Shown in pieces: positions 12,801 to 24,639 of a stretch of DNA of 64,000 nt. Position 1 is the stretch's first letter; every line of letters starts with the position of its first letter. Location: positions 13,948,752 through 14,012,751 of the forward strand of contig NW_024881301.1 in assembly GCF_018691265.1 (NCBI RefSeq). Direction: 5' to 3'. Under the pieces are notes generated by a model that worked only from the letters and a program-made list of their open reading frames with translations, was not told where the DNA came from and ran no database searches. Source of the stretch: Tyto alba (taxonomy: Eukaryota > Chordata > Aves > Strigiformes > Tytonidae). Made by a program: the position numbers and the translations under genes.

Positions 12801-15800
12801 AATAGCTAGCAACATGTAGTCAACACTTTAATGGAATTCTTTTATTGGTAAATCAAATCAGAGATCTGTCCATTTACCTAATTATAATAGATAACAATAA
12901 TCATATGTGCGTAGAGAAGTTTTCTTCTGATTAATCAAAATGCAGAAGAGAACATAACACAGTTGTAGACAGAAGCAGACATGTGCCAAAAATGTACGTC
13001 GTTCTACGCAGGAGATCATAAAAATTTCACCCCAAAAAAAGATTTAATGAACTTGAAACACAGTAAATTCAAGCAATTTAATGTACAGATTTGTTGTAGT
13101 TCCCCAAGCAGACCCTGCATCAAAACTTCTCTGAAATTTGAGGAAGTTTGGCTATTCATCTAAATTAATAGTGAGCCGGAGTCTCCTTGTTTGGAGACAT
13201 GGAGCAGATTGTAAAGTCAGTGATCCCTAAGATTTTAATCCTTGATTATACATCACATTTTTGTCACTGCTCAGTTATCTCATATTCCACAAAAGCCCAT
13301 GCTGTCAGAGATTACAGGTGCACACAGTTGGGCTGGCCGAGCCACTCTTGAAGTGGCCTCACTCACTTTTGCAGTCAGAGAGTTGAGCAAGGAAATTTTG
13401 GCACACGCCACTTTTGTTCTCCTTTCTCTGGGACATCCAGCCTATGTGGGTATCTAGAACACAGCAAGGGAAGTGGATCTTCTGCCATTCCAAATGCTTT
13501 GAAATTTTCCTTTGTTTTGAGAGACATCATTTGGTGGTGGGTGCTTTCACCAGTGAAGATGGATCTTCTTTAGTCTCACTTCTATTGATGTCTTAAGTGT
13601 ATAAAATCACAGTTGTTCTTTTCCTGTAAGGACTGTGGCCTCAGTGAAATAAACCCACCCTGGAACAGAGAGTGGTGTTTCTCTGTACCTACCGCTGGAA
13701 TTCAAGTAGCCTTCATCAGTGCATGACATGTTGGAGACCTAGGCTGTCATGTTACTTCATGCCTTTTGTTTTCAGGAAGTGTGACTGTTGTATAACATTG
13801 ATATATGCTATACGTTCGTTGTTCAGATTTAATCATTTGAAATCACAGTCCAGGCAAACACTGTTCTTTGTCAATGCCAAATTCTGTAGAGGTCTGGTAT
13901 GGGAGTCCAAGCAGTCAGGATAAATTTAAATGAGGGATCCATCTTCCCTTTGATCCTGAGTGGTATTTCATCCCACACTTAGATTCAGATCAGGCCTTAC
14001 ATGTGCTAATACTGTAAGTGTATTTTCCCTTTTTTAATCTACTGTGGTCAACAGAATTGGGTCTTTTCCTCATAAATCTATTCATATCAGTGTTAAATCT
14101 CTTCTACCAAGCCTCTTTACTTTTCTGGCCCCTATCAGAGTGAGGAGTAGTTAGTAAATTTTCTCCTCTACCTTGAATTCCTGAAACCCTATCAATTCTT
14201 GTGGTCAGCCAGCTCCTTTCCCTCAGCAGAGATCTCCTTCTTCTTCCTTACCTTAGTCTTTCCATCCAATTTCTACCTGCAGCCTTGATGAAAATTGAAC
14301 AGATCCATTTATACATTAGAAATATCTTTAATAACTCAAAAGAACTGTCTTAGTCATGACCTAGCTGTGACTGGTGTGGTGTGAATGTTTGGTGCATTTC
14401 AGCAATGAGACATGCATTAAATGTTCTGTAATTATAAATTGAGTCTGTTATGCAAAAAGATCTAAGGCAGATTGTTTTCACCATCCAGAGTTTTCAGTGG
14501 TGGCTAAACAATGAATACCCTGCAGTGTGCCTGGATTGGTGTTTTTATATTTTAATGCAGTAACTTAAAAAGCAATTGTTAAATCTATGTTCCTACAGTT
14601 ATGCTTTGTGATATCCTGTAACTTTTAATCTAACTGCATACCTGTTACTCACCAACCATTTACTGCATTGCTTGAATCCATAATGTTCCTCTGCAGTACT
14701 AAATTCTTTGGTAGACTGTTTAATTAAATGCTGTCTCACTCCAGCCTAATTTGCTTTTGAAAACCTCCTTGCTGCTTCTGCTAAGAATTTTCAACATACG
14801 CAATTAGCTGTAATAACTAGATAGACATCCCTAGCTGAAGGAATGCATAGCCTTTAACCCAGGGTAGAAGGTGACACCTAACACTTGGGCACAGCCTAGT
14901 TAGTAAGTAATCAACAGCTAAACCTTTGAGTTTTGTCATACCTTTAATGCCTCCAAGTTCAGCTGGCACAGCAGAAGCAGGGACATTTGGCATTTGATCA
15001 ACTACCTCCACCTACATTGGCATACGGTTGTTATATACTAGCAATATTCAGATCTCACGTGAGGACTACTTCAACACCCTGCAAGTCACCGTGAGTCTTT
15101 CCTTTGACTGTACACAAGGCTGATAACCTCATCTGCTGTAGGTCAGAATGGCCTTTGCTGAACACAGTACAAAAATAGCATTCATACATTATTATTAATT
15201 AAGATACTGGTTTAGTTTGTGATAAGAAAGGGTTTTTTTCAGTCATAAGGTGTCTTCAGTCTTTGAAATATCAGAATGAAGGAGAGCTATTACTAGGATG
15301 ACTGATGGTTTAGGTAGAAACTTTACTTTCCTCTTACTGTATTTCCAAATGTTTATCATTTGTTAACAAATTACATTAATGTTACCTATTCAAGGAATCC
15401 TGTTTTCAAATATGATTAGATTAGCATCATTAATAGTTGCTAGATCACTGGATTAATTTCATTTGACTGCTAATGTTATTGAATTTGCCAAAAGCTGACC
15501 AGTCAAGGAAATAAAACAATGTATGGAAAGAGAAGGAATCTAAGAAGGCATTCTAGTTTTTAATCTTCCTGTTTTTCTTTTTTTTTAAAAGTGTGTTTAG
15601 ATCTCATTTGATCGGTTAGATTCAAATAGATTCTCATTTGATGTGAGAAAGACAGTCTTGCTTCAATTTTTATGCAAAGTTGTCATTTATCCTATGGAAA
15701 AGTTTGGGGTAAAAAAATGGACATGAAAATTGTTTTTATGTGAAAAGTCCATTAGTGTTTAATTTAAAAACAAATTTCCAGAATCTACCTGGAAGCTGTT

Positions 15801-17230
15801 GAATTAACAGAAACAACTACCTACATTGCAGATATCTCGAAGGCCTTAATTTTAACAGAAATTGGTCCAAAACGTGACCCTGCAACTTTGAAATTGTTCC
15901 TTGGTAACATTGAGAGATTGCTCAAGGCCCAAGCACACGGGTAAGATATTTTACAATATATGTCTCACATTTGTGATCGAAAGTCATTAAACCACCCCAA
16001 AAAAACCAAACAAGTACATTGCGCATTTTGCGATCTTGACACATAGGCTGAAATCAAAGGCATTTTCTGCTTTACGTCTCTGTGTCCCCTTCTTGCGGGG
16101 TTTAGGGTCCGCGTCATCGGGAGCTCAACCCTGGCCCTGTGCCACTTGGCGTCCGGCGCTGCAGATGCCTATTACCAGTTTGGGTTACACTGCTGGGACT
16201 TGGCAGCAGCGACTGTCATTATTAGAGAGGCGGGTGGCACCGTGATAGACACTTCAGGTGAGTAAAATATCCTTGTTTTCATTGACTTTTGGGAGACTGA
16301 GAGGCTATTTTGGGGCAACTTGTGTTACCTCAGTACAGTCCTCCTGTGGCTCTACCTCATTTCTAGCAGTATTCTGTAGAAACTTCTGTACTCTCCACTA
16401 GACTCTGGCTGGTTATTCATAACACACTGATGTAATTCCAGCCTGGGTTTTCAGCACATCAGAGGTCTTCTGAGTCAAACTGTATTTCCATGACTTTAAG
16501 TAATTCCTTTAAAGCCTCAGATTTACAGTAAAGAACTAACTCAGGAGATTGGTAGATATACTCAGATTCCAAACAGATTTTGGCAGAGACGGCCTCCTGA
16601 GAAAGGAGGAGTCTCGGGTACATGTCTGAACATGCATGACTAAGAACTACTCAGAGGGAGTAAAGGACAGCACAGTCTCTAGATTGTTATTTTATTCATT
16701 TAGATGGTACACATCTCAGAGTAATGATTCACTGGTGACCCATATGTGGACACTGTGGAAAGATATAGTGGATTAAGAAGAAGGGTTTGCTGATTGAACT
16801 AATTTATGTTCTGTCCCTTCCTGTTGCTAGAAAAAGGGAATATTGCATTTATTGTTGGATACTGAACAATTCCAAACATTTGCTGCTTCCGTTGCATAGT
16901 TTGGCACTGTATCTACCATTTTCTGAAATCATTTTGCTGGAGATTTCCGGATAGGAGTTGCTGAATTAGGTTGCCCTTCTCACCCCAAAAGGAGCTACCT
17001 ATGAAGTTGTTTCAGTGTTTCTGAACCAACCCAATCACAGCATGGTTTGTATTTAAGAATACATTGCCTTTTTACATCACGTAAGACAGTTCTCATTAAT
17101 CCTCTTGACCTCAGGGGGACCTCTGGATCTTATGTCCTGCCGAGTGGTTGCTGCGGGCACCAGAGAGATGGCTATGTTCATAGCTCAGGAAATACAAACT
17201 ATCAACTACAGACGAGACGACGAAAATTAA
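3672..17230 (+). CDS. IMPA2: IMPA2, inositol monophosphatase 2 (exons 2-8, 5' partial)
   Basis: Seven spliced segments join in one open frame: 3672-3805, 8357-8461, 9803-9848, 12174-12282, 15832-15940, 16106-16257 and 17115-17230. They total 771 nt, or 256 residues plus TAA. Every intron is GT-AG. The protein is a magnesium-dependent cytosolic phosphatase that dephosphorylates inositol monophosphates, feeding inositol back to phosphoinositide synthesis; the family is lithium sensitive. Adding the 32 residues of human exon 1 gives 288 aa, the human length. On that numbering the metal ligands fall exactly in place: E81 in FIAEE, D101 and D104 in DPVDGT, and D231 in CWDLAAA. The VTETD and [16 protein letters not shown] segments are also conserved. 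IMPA2 is preferred over IMPA1 because the sequence matches my recollection of human IMPA2 almost residue for residue (for example [15 protein letters not shown]). The first coding exon lies outside the window. No disruption is seen. Confidence 0.97.
3806..8356. other. IMPA2 intron 2
   Basis: No coding or RNA gene seen. It contains a 61-bp tandem duplication at 5241-5362, a T run near 4949-4963 and AT-rich simple sequence near 8230-8255. Confidence 0.7.
5241..5362 (+). repeat. 61-bp tandem duplication
   Basis: Two adjacent 61-base copies (5241-5301 and 5302-5362) begin ATTAAAA and end AGTAGCA, differing at a handful of positions. The arrangement is direct head-to-tail. Confidence 0.85.
8357..8461 (+). 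CDS. IMPA2: IMPA2 exon 3 (catalytic core)
   Basis: Encodes residues 77-112, from FIAEES to CNFVHR. It carries metal ligand E81 and the inositol-phosphatase motif WIIDPVDGT with D101 and D104. The acceptor is aatgcag and the donor is AG|GTAAGT. Confidence 0.97.
9138..9155 (+). repeat. Poly-A tract
   Basis: Uninterrupted run of A in IMPA2 intron 3. Confidence 0.85.
9803..9848 (+). CDS. IMPA2: IMPA2 exon 4
   Basis: A 46-nt exon encoding [15 protein letters not shown] (residues 113-127). The acceptor is tatttttcacag and the donor is GAG|GTATGA. It is too short to be seen as an ORF; it is supported by frame continuity and by its match to the family. Confidence 0.95.
11205..11365 (+). mobile_element. 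MIR/CORE-SINE-like ancient retroposon
   Basis: Contains the diagnostic core TGACCTTGGGCAAGTCACTT followed by a diverged CTGTAAAATG-type segment (GTAAAATGTTGATAATAGTA) and a TTTGTAAAGTG-type stretch. This order is that of CORE-SINEs shared among amniotes. It is an old copy with no clear target-site duplication. Confidence 0.65.
11400..11850. repeat. Possible further ancient repeat debris
   Basis: Phrases such as GTCAGATTCTGACCC (about 11400) and AAAGTCAGTGGGATTAC (about 11770) resemble old interspersed repeats seen widely in sauropsids. The family cannot be named with confidence. Confidence 0.25.
12174..12282 (+). CDS. IMPA2: IMPA2 exon 5
   Basis: Encodes residues 128-164, from LEFGVIYHC through [14 protein letters not shown]. 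The acceptor is aatcttaaag and the donor is ACAG|GTTGGT. The +3 to +5 donor positions depart from the usual GTRAG, so this is the weakest splice site of the gene. Confidence 0.94.
12283..15831. other. IMPA2 intron 5
   Basis: A 3.5 kb AT-rich intron. I see no gene, RNA gene or well-defined repeat in it. Confidence 0.65.
15832..15940 (+). CDS. IMPA2: IMPA2 exon 6
   Basis: Encodes residues 164-200, including [16 protein letters not shown] and LLKAQAHG. The acceptor is acattgcag and the donor is CACGG|GTAAGA. The following intron is only 165 bp. Confidence 0.95.
16106..16257 (+). CDS. IMPA2: IMPA2 exon 7
   Basis: Encodes residues 200-251: [20 protein letters not shown] followed by [17 protein letters not shown], with the third metal-binding Asp at D231. 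The acceptor is ggggtttag and the donor is TCAG|GTGAGT. It is more GC-rich than the surrounding introns. Confidence 0.97.
16258..17114. other. IMPA2 intron 7
   Basis: 857 bp with no recognisable feature beyond splice sites. Confidence 0.7.
17115..17230 (+). CDS. IMPA2: IMPA2 exon 8, C-terminal coding part
   Basis: Encodes residues 251-288, from [20 protein letters not shown] to the C-terminus, then TAA at 17228-17230. The acceptor is tgacctcag. Confidence 0.97.
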
Positions 17231-17695
17231 ATGCTTACAATACGGAGTCTGCCCTCCTGAACTATGTAACTTTTGCAAGATAGGTGGCTTAAAGGGTGTG
17301 TGATTTCAGCAGGATGCTTTCTGTGGAGATTCTCGGTGTCAAATATTTTTTATAAATTTATTACCAATGTGGGACAGCATAAGGAGATTTTCAAACCTCT
17401 AAGAGTTATGTTTCCTTTTTAATATGTATCTCTTTCAGCAGTATCTTTTTTATAAGATAGCATATTTTACTTGTAGTCAATTAGTCTCAAAATTAAGTTG
17501 TAATTTCATATCTGTGGAGCTGATATTTAGTCTTTTGTAATATGCAGCTAAAAATGGAACTTTATTTTTACAGATGCAGATCTCAGGTAAATGAGCTTTA
17601 GGACCGTAGTAAGGACAAGTAGTTAAGATGTGTGCCTATAATACCCTTGTTCTATGATACTTAAGAATGCAATAAAAATGACATTATTGTTTCCT
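17231..17695 (+). other. IMPA2: IMPA2 3' UTR (inferred end)
   Basis: AT-rich sequence after the stop codon. The first canonical AATAAA is at 17671-17676, so cleavage is expected within about 10-30 bases, near 17690-17705. The end is inferred, not observed. Confidence 0.6.
17671..17676 (+). terminator. IMPA2: AATAAA polyadenylation signal, IMPA2
   Basis: Canonical AATAAA 441 bases after the stop. A GT-rich tract begins at about 17723, about 50 bases downstream, suitable as the downstream element. Confidence 0.6.
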
Positions 17696-17805
17696 AGCTA
17701 TATATCCGTATATATGTATGTCTCTGTGTGTGTGTGTGTGTATATATACAAATATACATGTATATGCATGTATACACACACATACCCATGTGTGTATATA
17801 TATAT
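17696..17805. repeat. TA/TG/CA compound microsatellite with inverted symmetry
   Basis: A (TG)n run at about 17725-17742 is followed by TA-rich sequence, a CA run at about 17772-17784 and another TG/TA run at 17788-17805. The TG and CA arms are complementary and could pair. The tract lies immediately after the inferred IMPA2 cleavage site. Confidence 0.85.
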
Positions 17806-18840
17806 GGTTATCCTGGATGTTTACAGCAATTTAGAGAATGCATAGAAGAAAGCTAATATTGGAAGTTGTTTTCAGGTAAAGAGTGTAGATTAACTAGGTG
17901 ATTTCAGAGGGGGCTATCCAAATGTCAAATAACAGAGCTGATCATGGAAAATATTTAATGATTTTACAAACTATCCAGCTAGTTCTTGTGTCCCTTCATT
18001 CCTCTGCATAGGGATAAATCATACTGTCCTACAGGCCTCTGTAAGATATTCAAACCTGCAAACAACTTACTACCATAGAGTAATTATAGTTAAAACCAGG
18101 AATATTGAACTCCACTGAGTTATTCACAGTATTAACTATGACACGTGGTAGGAGGCCAGTGGAATAGAGCACAGTGTCAGGGAGCTGTTGATTCTAGAAA
18201 AAATTTGAGCAGAACAGCAGGATTGGGCCCCTTAAAGGCAAGTTATTAAAAATATGCACATAAGATATGCTTGCAAAAAGCTGTAAATCACATGTCCTTC
18301 TCACACAAAGTTGTAATTGCACTTTTTTATCAGAGAAACCTGTAAAATCAGGTACACACATTTCCTAAATACACAGTTGTTCTCTATCCTTGTATCTAGC
18401 ATTGTTTTTAATTCCACCAATGTGATAATTTCTGTGTAGATTATTTTTTAAATCATGAGCACAGAGAAAATACAAGTGTATCCAGGAGAGTAGTTGAGAT
18501 GAAATCACTTCTATTTTTGTCTTTAAAAATTGAGTGAAAAGGTGTCTCTTTTTTGCAAGAGTACAAAAGAGTGCGAAGAGGAATGAACCAAAAAAGTAAG
18601 TTTGTTAAAAATTTTTAACTTTCTTTATACACTGCATGTGTAGACTTCGTAAACGTGTTCAGATATCTGTTTAGAGCATACAGACTAAACAATATTTTTC
18701 AAGAATAACCTTACATGTGTTTCTTGCAATGAAAAATGGTTTTCACTGAATGTAACATCAAATTCTGTGTGATTTCTTGATGCTTTTTTTCCCTGAGAAA
18801 TACAAAGTGTTGACTGTATGAAGAATGTCTAAATCCAACT
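17806..18840. other. Intergenic, AT-rich, no feature seen
   Basis: No ORF, repeat or RNA gene is recognised between the microsatellite and the L2-like tail. Confidence 0.6.
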
Positions 18841-18849
18841 AAGCATTTA

Positions 18850-19092
18850 AGAACTGATGGCTCTTACCAGAAAACCAACACTGTCCATCACAAGTGATCA
18901 GCATTTTGTCACTGCTCCTTTTACCCCACCATCTCTTTGTAATCCCCTGAGCAGAAACGGAGATTGTAAGCTCTCTGGGGCAGGGACTGTAGTACTTTGG
19001 CTCTGGGTTTGCACAGTGCTAATAGGATGCGATTCTGGTCCACAACTAGGCACTGAGGTGCTATAATAATACAAATAATAAATACTAATAGG
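18850..19092 (+). mobile_element. L2/MIR-type retroposon 3' tail (sauropsid)
   Basis: The phrase ATTGTAAGCTCTCTGGGGCA at about 18964, followed by a GTTTGCACAGTGCTAATA block and an AATACAAATAATAAATA tail, is the layout of ancient L2-like 3' ends common in turtles, crocodilians and birds. The copy is old and diverged. L2, CR1-L3 and MIR assignment cannot be separated by eye. Confidence 0.6.
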
Positions 19093-19930
19093 CTCACTTG
19101 TCTCTTATTCGTCCACCTTCCATTTTCTCAGCACAGCGGAGATCTGAGTGACAGATGCGGAGCTTGGTGGCACTGCTCCGATCACAGGGTGCTTAGCCTT
19201 GGCAGCCGTGGGAGCAGCCGGGGCTTTACTCAGACTTCTGCTGTGGCTGTAAGCCCTGTAAGGGAGCTTATGCTGGCAGGGGATCAAGTGTGGTGGAAGC
19301 TCAGCCCCACTTCATCCGCTCCCCCTCCTCACCCCGTCCCCCCCATCGCTCTGGGAGAGAAGCGTGTGCGAGAAGCTGCTGCGTGGCTCCAGCAAGGTTT
19401 CCCAGCAGCTCAGCCTGCTCATACAAAGAAAGTCTCTGACCCAGTTAGGGCTGGTGTGCTCTGGCGTTCCAGAGCTCAGCGAAGCAGGGAAATCTATGCA
19501 TCAACTTTAATGGCACACACCAGCGATTTGCAAAGCAGGGAGCCAAGCGTGGTGGGAAGGGAGAGGTGCAGAAACCCATTCACAAGTTCTTGTTTGTGCC
19601 CAGGATGCAGTTTTGGGTTTTATTTGGGCTGCAGTTCAAGCGTGTTAAACTGGCAGTGTGTGTGAAGCAGCAATCCTGTCTCCTCTACCTCCTCTTCTGC
19701 CCGTGTGCCAGTACAAACATTTCTGGACCCTTCCAGTAGAACCAGATGAGTGAAGTGATCTGCCTGTAAAGTACCCCGGTAAACAAAAAAGGGTTTATTT
19801 TACAGATGGACCATTTTCCCAAGCCAATTCAGCCCTTGGCCACCACAAGCAGCTGACTTCAGGCACCAAAGGGGGTAGCGAGGGGGCAGGCGGGACGGTT
19901 CCGTTCACAGATGGTGCCACGTTACGCCAG
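19093..19930. other. GC-richer intergenic segment
   Basis: Noticeably richer in G+C than its flanks, with scattered CpGs (for example about 19860-19930). A 158-codon + strand ORF at 19189-19665 shows no recognisable domain and a composition driven by Ser, Ala and Pro. I see no gene. Confidence 0.4.
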
Positions 19931-22900
19931 TTCAAAGCTTTCATTGAAGTGCAGCCTTAAAACTATTTGACTACACATAACAACTGAAATAAACTGTACC
20001 AGAGTTTGTCCTCCCTTTGTTTTTTCTTGCTGGCCAGATGAAACTTCACTCAGCATGCATGTCCAGCAGCTCTTAGTGTGAGAGCAAGCATTCATAACAC
20101 AATTCATGCAGCACACTTAAATCTCCCAAGATGCTTAAACATGTGGACTTTTTTCCCTACCAGCTGTTGTAAAACACTGCCAATGTTTTCCACTACATAC
20201 ATTACAGAGTACACAGGTGCATCTCTAATTAGGCATCCAAGACGGATTATTTTCTCCATGAACACCAGGACAAAGATTCTTGTGCTCTGAAAAGCGAGTG
20301 CTTCCTCTGTAAGCAAATGGTGCTCAGCTTCCCAGAGCTATCCCAGCTTGTGTCTGCATCCCTCACCGGCTCACTGGTAGAGAACATTTCATACCTCCAG
20401 GCTTGCTGGCCTGGTCTCACATGGTGCTTTCTGTTAGAATAAAGAGCATAAATAGCCGTAAACTCCAGGAAAATGGTCAATGGCCGATTCCTTTGTATTG
20501 TGCATTCTTGAGCTTGTCAGATTTTACAGAACAAGTATTGGCATGTTTTATATGCACTGAGGGACTGATATTTTGCCTTTGATAACACTAGCTAATCTCA
20601 CCGTATAAAAGAAATTTGCAGGTATTGGAGCACTTATCTAGGGGTCCACCAGCAGTATTCTCCATATTTCATCTAGAAATTGGTTCCTGTTGGCAATGGC
20701 TTCAATTAAAACAATAAAAATATCACTTACCACCAGCCATTCTGCTATCAGTATTGGAGCTATGCTGTTCCCTCAACAGGGTTGGATCTGTTCAGTGTAT
20801 GCACTGGAGATGTGCAAGGGGATCTTTGAAAAATGAAATAAGACTTAACCTACTTTATCAAATTAACACAGACCACACCTATTTTCTGGGTAACTTCCTG
20901 GAGCTGCCAAGACTGTTTAAATTCATCTTTTCCTTTATGCCAGTAGGGAAATTGTATACAAAAATGTGCTCTCTTTCAGTACTATATTGCCAAGACTGAA
21001 AATGTAGAGAAGTCAGAATCGTGGTTCCTACAGCAGTTTCCATTTTACAGTGTGTTACAGTTAAGTCTTTCATAAAACATCTCCCCAGCCCAGCACTAAG
21101 GAATGTGACAAATCATCCACCAACAGCAGAAAAAGGAATTTCAATTTTCTTTTAATCCATCCACCAGATGTGACAATAGTACTATAGAATACTGTATTTT
21201 ATATGCATGCTGTGTTCAATTAGAAAAATAACTACTTTTATTCTAAAATTATTGACACTAACTCTGGATTTCCATGGGGTTTGCTCCTAAAGTTTTAATT
21301 TTAAAATGCGTTACAGTAGTGGGAATGTACTTCTGTATTTTGCAGTCTATGGACTGGTGGTCAAAGTGTGCCCTTTCTCACCACAGCATGGGAAGGTATG
21401 TATTTCACAACACGAAGAAGCAGAATTCTGTATCTTGGCGTACTAACTGTTACTATTTTAGTTACAAAAAAATCGTATGCTATGTCTCTTGTATACTTCT
21501 ATGAAATCCATGCATACAAATGATGTACTGCAGTACAGCCTGGTAACAAGATAGACAGACCCACCTCATACAGATGGTATGAGAATTAATTAATGTTCAG
21601 AGGCTCTTTAATTGCAGTCGCTTTTATACAGTTACTGAAATCTGTTCAATCATATTGGATACTTCAGTGCATACCCTAATATACAACATTTATACATTCA
21701 TTCTCTGCAACCTTTTATGCACATTACCACTGTGTGCTCCATTAATGTCACAGCCTAGCACACTATGCTTTCTTCAGTTAGCTACTGACTTTGTTTTACT
21801 AAAAGCTGTTAGTCTTTTAGTGAATACTCAAGATTTTTATAATATAGTTATTAAAACTATTGTTTCCCGATTCACTGAAACAAATGGATTCAAAATCAAG
21901 GTCCGAGTCTTCGTGCCAAACACTTACTGGGATGAATTGAATACATCAGTGGAATTGCACCTGTTTGCAGGAGAAAAAAAAAAAAAAAAGCCAAAACCAT
22001 GCTTCCATGCTTCACAGGCAGAACTTCCTATCTGATCCCAGGGACGGAAAGCCTCCTCTGGCTCAGAAATGCCCAGTTTGCAGCATGGAACGTTAATCAG
22101 CTCCAAAAGGAGCGTCTTCCTCCTCCTGGGAGGAAACTCTAGCAGTTACAGTCAAAATCACTGCTAATGGATGTGTGTCAATACTATCTGAAAAAAATAT
22201 TATTCATATACTTCCATGCAGTCTTATTTTTCAGTATTAATTGAATGGTGGAACAATAATATTTTATTTTTAAATATATATATAATAGATGAAAATTGAG
22301 ACCAGAATATTTTCCTTATTTACAAATTACTCATGAAAAGGCTCCCAAGAAATTATCTTAAAATTTCTGAGTGACTGTATCTCCAGCCACCTGTCACAAT
22401 CAAATTCAAAGTATTAATCTGTGGAAAGAAAAACATTTATTCAGACACATTTTCTAAGGTAAAAAGGCTTGTAGACACATTCTTTGCACAGGAAGATTAT
22501 AGTAGGTATTAAAGAGGTCAGTAGGGAAGGGATAAACTTTATCACATTAAGCTGGAAACCTCTTAAAGTGTGAAAGGTCTGTGTTTTTTAACAGTTTTTC
22601 TTTTAGCCATAAATATGCAGTGGTGACATTTGAATTTAAGGCTATTTGAGAAAGCAGAACTATATATGAAAGTGCACTGTTGCTGTATCAGTGATGCAGC
22701 AGTCCTTCGAAATACTATGACATTAACGGTCACTTATAAGACCGTGAATTGGATATATTCATGGTGGAAATACTGGTTTATTCTATTTTGAAATGAATTC
22801 AAGCATTATTACCCAGGCTGTCAGACAACATGGAACTAAAATTGGAATTCCATCACTTTTGTTTGTCCGTTGCAATAAGCAACCTATTGTTCTCCTGAGA

Positions 22901-24600
22901 AACACAGATATTCTCTCTTGCCAAGTATTGTTTAATGTTGGTCTTGTCGAGCAGTTCACCAGATGATGCCAGTGAGCCCAACTTAAGAAAATGCGGGCCA
23001 AAGCTTCTACTGACACAAGGGGACACAACTTTGGTGATGTTGTGAAGCTCAGGCCACAGCGTGACTATCACTGTAACTCAGCAAAACTGTCAGTTGTCTT
23101 TGTACTGAAATAACAGCTAACAGTCTTCCATGATACAAATACTTACATCCATCAGGCAACACTGAGTGATTCTAAAGTGCTACTTCAAGTGCTCAGCATG
23201 CCTCATGGTCTTAACGTTTCAGGCAACAAATATTTTAATGATTATTTTACTGTAAAATATAGTCGTTATTATACATACATGTAGAAACTTAGAAATTCAG
23301 TGCTTGTTCTCTGCTGCCTTGCACATGGTGTAATCATTTACTATTTGTGAAAGGGACAAGAGATGCTACATAAATAGAACATTCATATTTTGCATTCACT
23401 TTTCAAACATATATATAAAATGTACAAGGGCCCACCAGTTTTTAATACTGTATTTCCAAAGTTTAGGAGAAACTCATTTGTATTTTACTGGAGATTTTTT
23501 CAGATGCGCTGTATCCCTGCACTATTTCATCTAGACATAAAACAGCAGTGGGAGGAGGAATTAGTCTTACAGATGTAACCTGACTTCAAAAGAGATTCAG
23601 ATCAGTTGTTTACACCAGCATACCCCTCACTGATTTGATAGTCTGTAGTAAATCTGAACCTAAGTGTACATCTGGAAACAAGCAACAATACATGAAAGTC
23701 TTTATAATTCATATAGACCTTCTAATAATTCATATAGACTTTTCTTATCCATAGTTTTGTCTAAGACATCCTTCTTCTGTAATTATTATATTGTAAGTTA
23801 AGAATAATTACCTTTAGATGTTTCATAAAGTCAAGGCAAAGATTTGGATCAAGAACCAAAGACCTTACTAATTGTACATGTAAGCATGTGCAATTTCAAT
23901 TAATGCTCTCCACCCACTCGTCTCTGTTGAATTTAAGCTCATCTCCATCATACAGAGATTTCATCATGAAAACATATTTTTAAAATACAGAAATGTCCAT
24001 GTTGCATTCTTGTGTTTCCCTTTTGCAATTTTATTCTTTGTCCTTTGGAAACTTTGGAAATTGGTTTTATACTGTACCATATACAAATGTAGTTTTAAAG
24101 AGTGTCTTGTTATTTTTCAATGAATGCAAGAAATCAATGATCACAGAAATCAATACACCAGTGTGCAAATTAGAAAAATTCTCAAGCATGGTGAAGTTGT
24201 CATTTTTAGGTACAAATATATATTATTAATATTATGATAATAGAAGAAAGAAAGAAAGTCTGTGTTGTCCTATCTATAAATAATGTTGTATGTGCCTCTC
24301 TGTATAAGCAAGTTCTGTGAACACATGAGCTTTAATCAAGCTATTTCTGTTCTCAGTTCCTCAATTCCTGAAGAAGAGACCAAGAAGTAGTAAATCCATT
24401 CAGGAGGCAGTATAGTCAAACTTCACACACAAAAAGGATGCTCAGATGAAATAAATACAAAGTGACTCATAGTAGCCATAGAAGAGTAGAATTTAATTAC
24501 AACCTGTAAAATCTGCATAGTTAATTCCTTCCTCTTCCCACTGACGGAAGCACAAAACTCAGAGTTTCATCATTGTTATGGATCCTTTGAATTTCACTTC
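19931..24600. other. Intergenic, no gene seen
   Basis: AT-rich sequence with a poly-A run at about 21971-21987, possible ancient repeat debris near 23580-23660, and a 14-base direct repeat (TAATTCATATAGAC) near 23704-23740. None of the short ORFs looks like a protein family. Confidence 0.55.
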
Positions 24601-24639
24601 CCCAATTGCTTTTCCTGCAAATTAGTTTATCCTGATAGC

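Noticed and set aside
19189..19665. 158-codon + strand ORF
   Set aside because: No recognisable motif, low-complexity Ser/Ala/Pro composition, and no splice-compatible neighbours resembling a gene family.
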